Positions 25,187 to 26,124 of a DNA stretch of 26,124 nucleotides are shown here, in pieces (position 1 is the first letter of the stretch; each line of letters begins with the position of its first letter). The stretch lies in contig CAYRQP010000022.1 in the NCBI GenBank assembly GCA_964426545.1, positions 1 through 26,124 of the forward strand, in the 5' to 3' direction. A program made the translations under genes and the position numbers. The DNA is from CAYRQP01 sp964426545 (GTDB lineage: Bacteria; Fermentibacterota; Fermentibacteria; Fermentibacterales; JCC-6). Under the pieces are notes generated by a model. The model did not search any database. It worked only from the letters and a program-made list of their open reading frames with translations, and was not told where the DNA came from.

Positions 25187-25953
25187 TGGTAGCTGAAAAA
25201 TCACGGTGCATAGTCTGCGGAAGCGGTGATACGGGAGTATGCGTTGTACGGGAACTTCTCAAGCATGGATTCAAGACTGTAGTTATTGACGAGGACATGG
25301 ATGCCCTGAAAAGCATCAAGGAAGAGTATCTGGAAGTGACCGTTGTCAACGATGACTGTCTGAAGGAGGATGTTCTCATGCAGAACGGCATCAAAGATGC
25401 CGGGGCATTATTTGCTGTATTACCCGATGACAGAATGAATGTATTCCTGAGTCTCACAGTTAAAAGGCTCAATTCGGATTTGAATATCTATTCAAGAGCA
25501 GTCGATATTTCAGCGAAGAGAAAGCTCGAACTCATGGGCGTCGATAAGACAATAATCCCGAATGTAGCGGAAGGGAGCAGAATATCCAACATGATGCTCC
25601 GGCCTAAAGTTGTGGAATTCATCGACAGTCTTCTGTACTCCGAGACAGATGGGGAGGGTTATCTCGAAGTTCTTTTGCCGAAAGGAAGCCCGTCATCTTT
25701 ACACAGAATCGACGACCTTCATCTGACGGAGAGGACCGGGGTTGTCATTATAGCAATTAGAAGACGCACAGGGAGGATAGTCTACAACCCGAAGCGGAAC
25801 TACGTGGTCCATGCAGGTGATGCGCTTATAGGCTTCGGGACTGAGGATGACCGCCTGCAAATTGAGAAGATACTTTCGGATGGTCCCGGTGAAATAAAGT
25901 TGAGTATTCTCGAGAAGATCAGAAGAAAGTTTGGTCGGGGCGACTGGATTTGA
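25186..25953 (+). CDS. TrkA-type RCK domain protein (K+ channel regulatory subunit)
   Basis: 255 residues. It begins with an NAD-binding Rossmann domain (CIVCGSGDTGVCVVRELLKHG, 8-28; acidic end of strand 2 in VVIDED), as in TrkA-N/RCK_N. A hinge follows, then a TrkA-C-like C-terminal domain (about 145-235: EVLLPKGSPSSLHRIDDLHL...VVIIAIRR...VHAGDALIGFG). It has no membrane part and would assemble with the channel encoded just upstream. Together the two give the usual pair of RCK domains. The ATG overlaps the TAA of the ancestral channel frame. The last seven codons (GRGDWI and stop) are read through the antisense of the tRNA-Pro 3' end. Confidence 0.88.
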   Translation: MVAEKSRCIVCGSGDTGVCVVRELLKHGFKTVVIDEDMDALKSIKEEYLEVTVVNDDCLKEDVLMQNGIKDAGALFAVLPDDRMNVFLSLTVKRLNSDLNIYSRAVDISAKRKLELMGVDKTIIPNVAEGSRISNMMLRPKVVEFIDSLLYSETDGEGYLEVLLPKGSPSSLHRIDDLHLTERTGVVIIAIRRRTGRIVYNPKRNYVVHAGDALIGFGTEDDRLQIEKILSDGPGEIKLSILEKIRRKFGRGDWI

Positions 25954-26008
25954 ACCAGCGACCACCTGCTCCCAAAGCAGGTGCGCTACCGGACTGCGCT
26001 ACGCCCCG
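25932..26008 (-). tRNA. tRNA-Pro (anticodon TGG)
   Basis: 77-nt gene on the minus strand. The acceptor stem is CGGGGCG/CGCCCCG. The D-arm runs GCGCAGTCCGGTAGCGC. The anticodon stem-loop is CCTGC-TTTGGGA-GCAGG with TGG. The T-arm contains the GGTTCAAATCC sequence. Discriminator A and the CCA end are encoded (reverse complement of TGGT, 25932-25935). It overlaps the 3' end of the RCK gene by 22 nt. Confidence 0.96.
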
Positions 26009-26018
26009 ATGAAGGTGA

Positions 26019-26046
26019 ATTCTAACACAAACAGCCCCAAAAACAA
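26019..26046 (-). promoter_or_regulatory. Candidate promoter of the tRNA-Pro gene
   Basis: On the minus strand, TAGAAT (26019-26024) lies 10 nt before the tRNA 5' end, and TTGTTT (26041-26046) is 16 nt further upstream. Position and spacing fit a sigma-70 promoter for the tRNA. Confidence 0.5.
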
Positions 26047-26054
26047 GCGTCACT

Positions 26055-26072
26055 TATCAGTGTCGTACTTCA
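26055..26072 (+). repeat. Dispersed GTAC-TCA repeat, copy 5
   Basis: TATCAGTGTCGTACTTCA, identical over 18 bp to 18495-18512. It lies directly upstream of the tRNA promoter. Confidence 0.6.
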
Positions 26073-26124
26073 TCTTATTCCTCTTTAGTCGCTAAACACC
26101 ATTGCCAATAGTCTAAAGTGGGAG

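Overview
The window reads as a stretch of chromosome from a Gram-negative, probably anaerobic, mid-GC bacterium. An outer membrane is implied by a TonB-dependent receptor, a lipoprotein and a Tat-exported enzyme. Anaerobic habits are suggested by a giant Fe-S acyl-CoA dehydratase activase-type protein. TTG and GTG starts behind G-rich Shine-Dalgarno sequences are common. I cannot fix the lineage; an uncultured FCB-type or deltaproteobacterium-like phylum would fit, with low confidence.

Region 1 (157-2587): ATP sulfurylase (sat) overlaps a short APS-kinase-like gene that has lost its P-loop. Next is a REP-associated tyrosine transposase (RAYT) element bounded by perfect 64-bp inverted arms, each made of two 25-bp units. 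The transposase is frameshifted. The first bases of the element supply part of the stop codon of the gene on each side.

Region 2 (2586-7665, minus strand): a tight cluster of two tandem alkaline-phosphatase-superfamily phosphoesterases (one membrane-anchored, one Tat-exported), a polytopic membrane protein vaguely like EMC3/Oxa1, and a small ribbon-helix-helix protein. This is the most likely place for an undescribed envelope system. The true start of the first phosphoesterase is unclear and may be hidden by a one-base indel.

Region 3 (7803-13261, plus): a 1385-residue double-activase/DUF2229 protein overlapping an M18 aminopeptidase. Region 4 (13374-15559, minus): a VOC protein and an ABC-2 type exporter pair. 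Region 5 (15601-18453, plus): an AglD/MprF-like membrane protein overlapping a UDP-galactopyranose-mutase-like flavoprotein, then a variant CPBP protein whose ribosome binding site can fold into a hairpin.

Region 6 (18454-21773): terminator, short dispersed repeats, a cobalamin riboswitch with a hairpin that masks the ribosome binding site, a TonB-dependent receptor starting at TTG, and a beta-propeller-like lipoprotein. Together they look like a vitamin B12 uptake operon resembling BtuB-BtuG. Region 7 (21812-25953): a PHP-glycosyltransferase fusion, a potassium channel broken by frameshift, and a TrkA-type RCK protein, all overlapping or closely spaced. The RCK gene ends inside the antisense of a tRNA-Pro gene.

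Several one-base indels in conserved genes (RAYT, phosphoesterase start, potassium channel) mean either local gene decay or residual assembly error. Reads would settle which.
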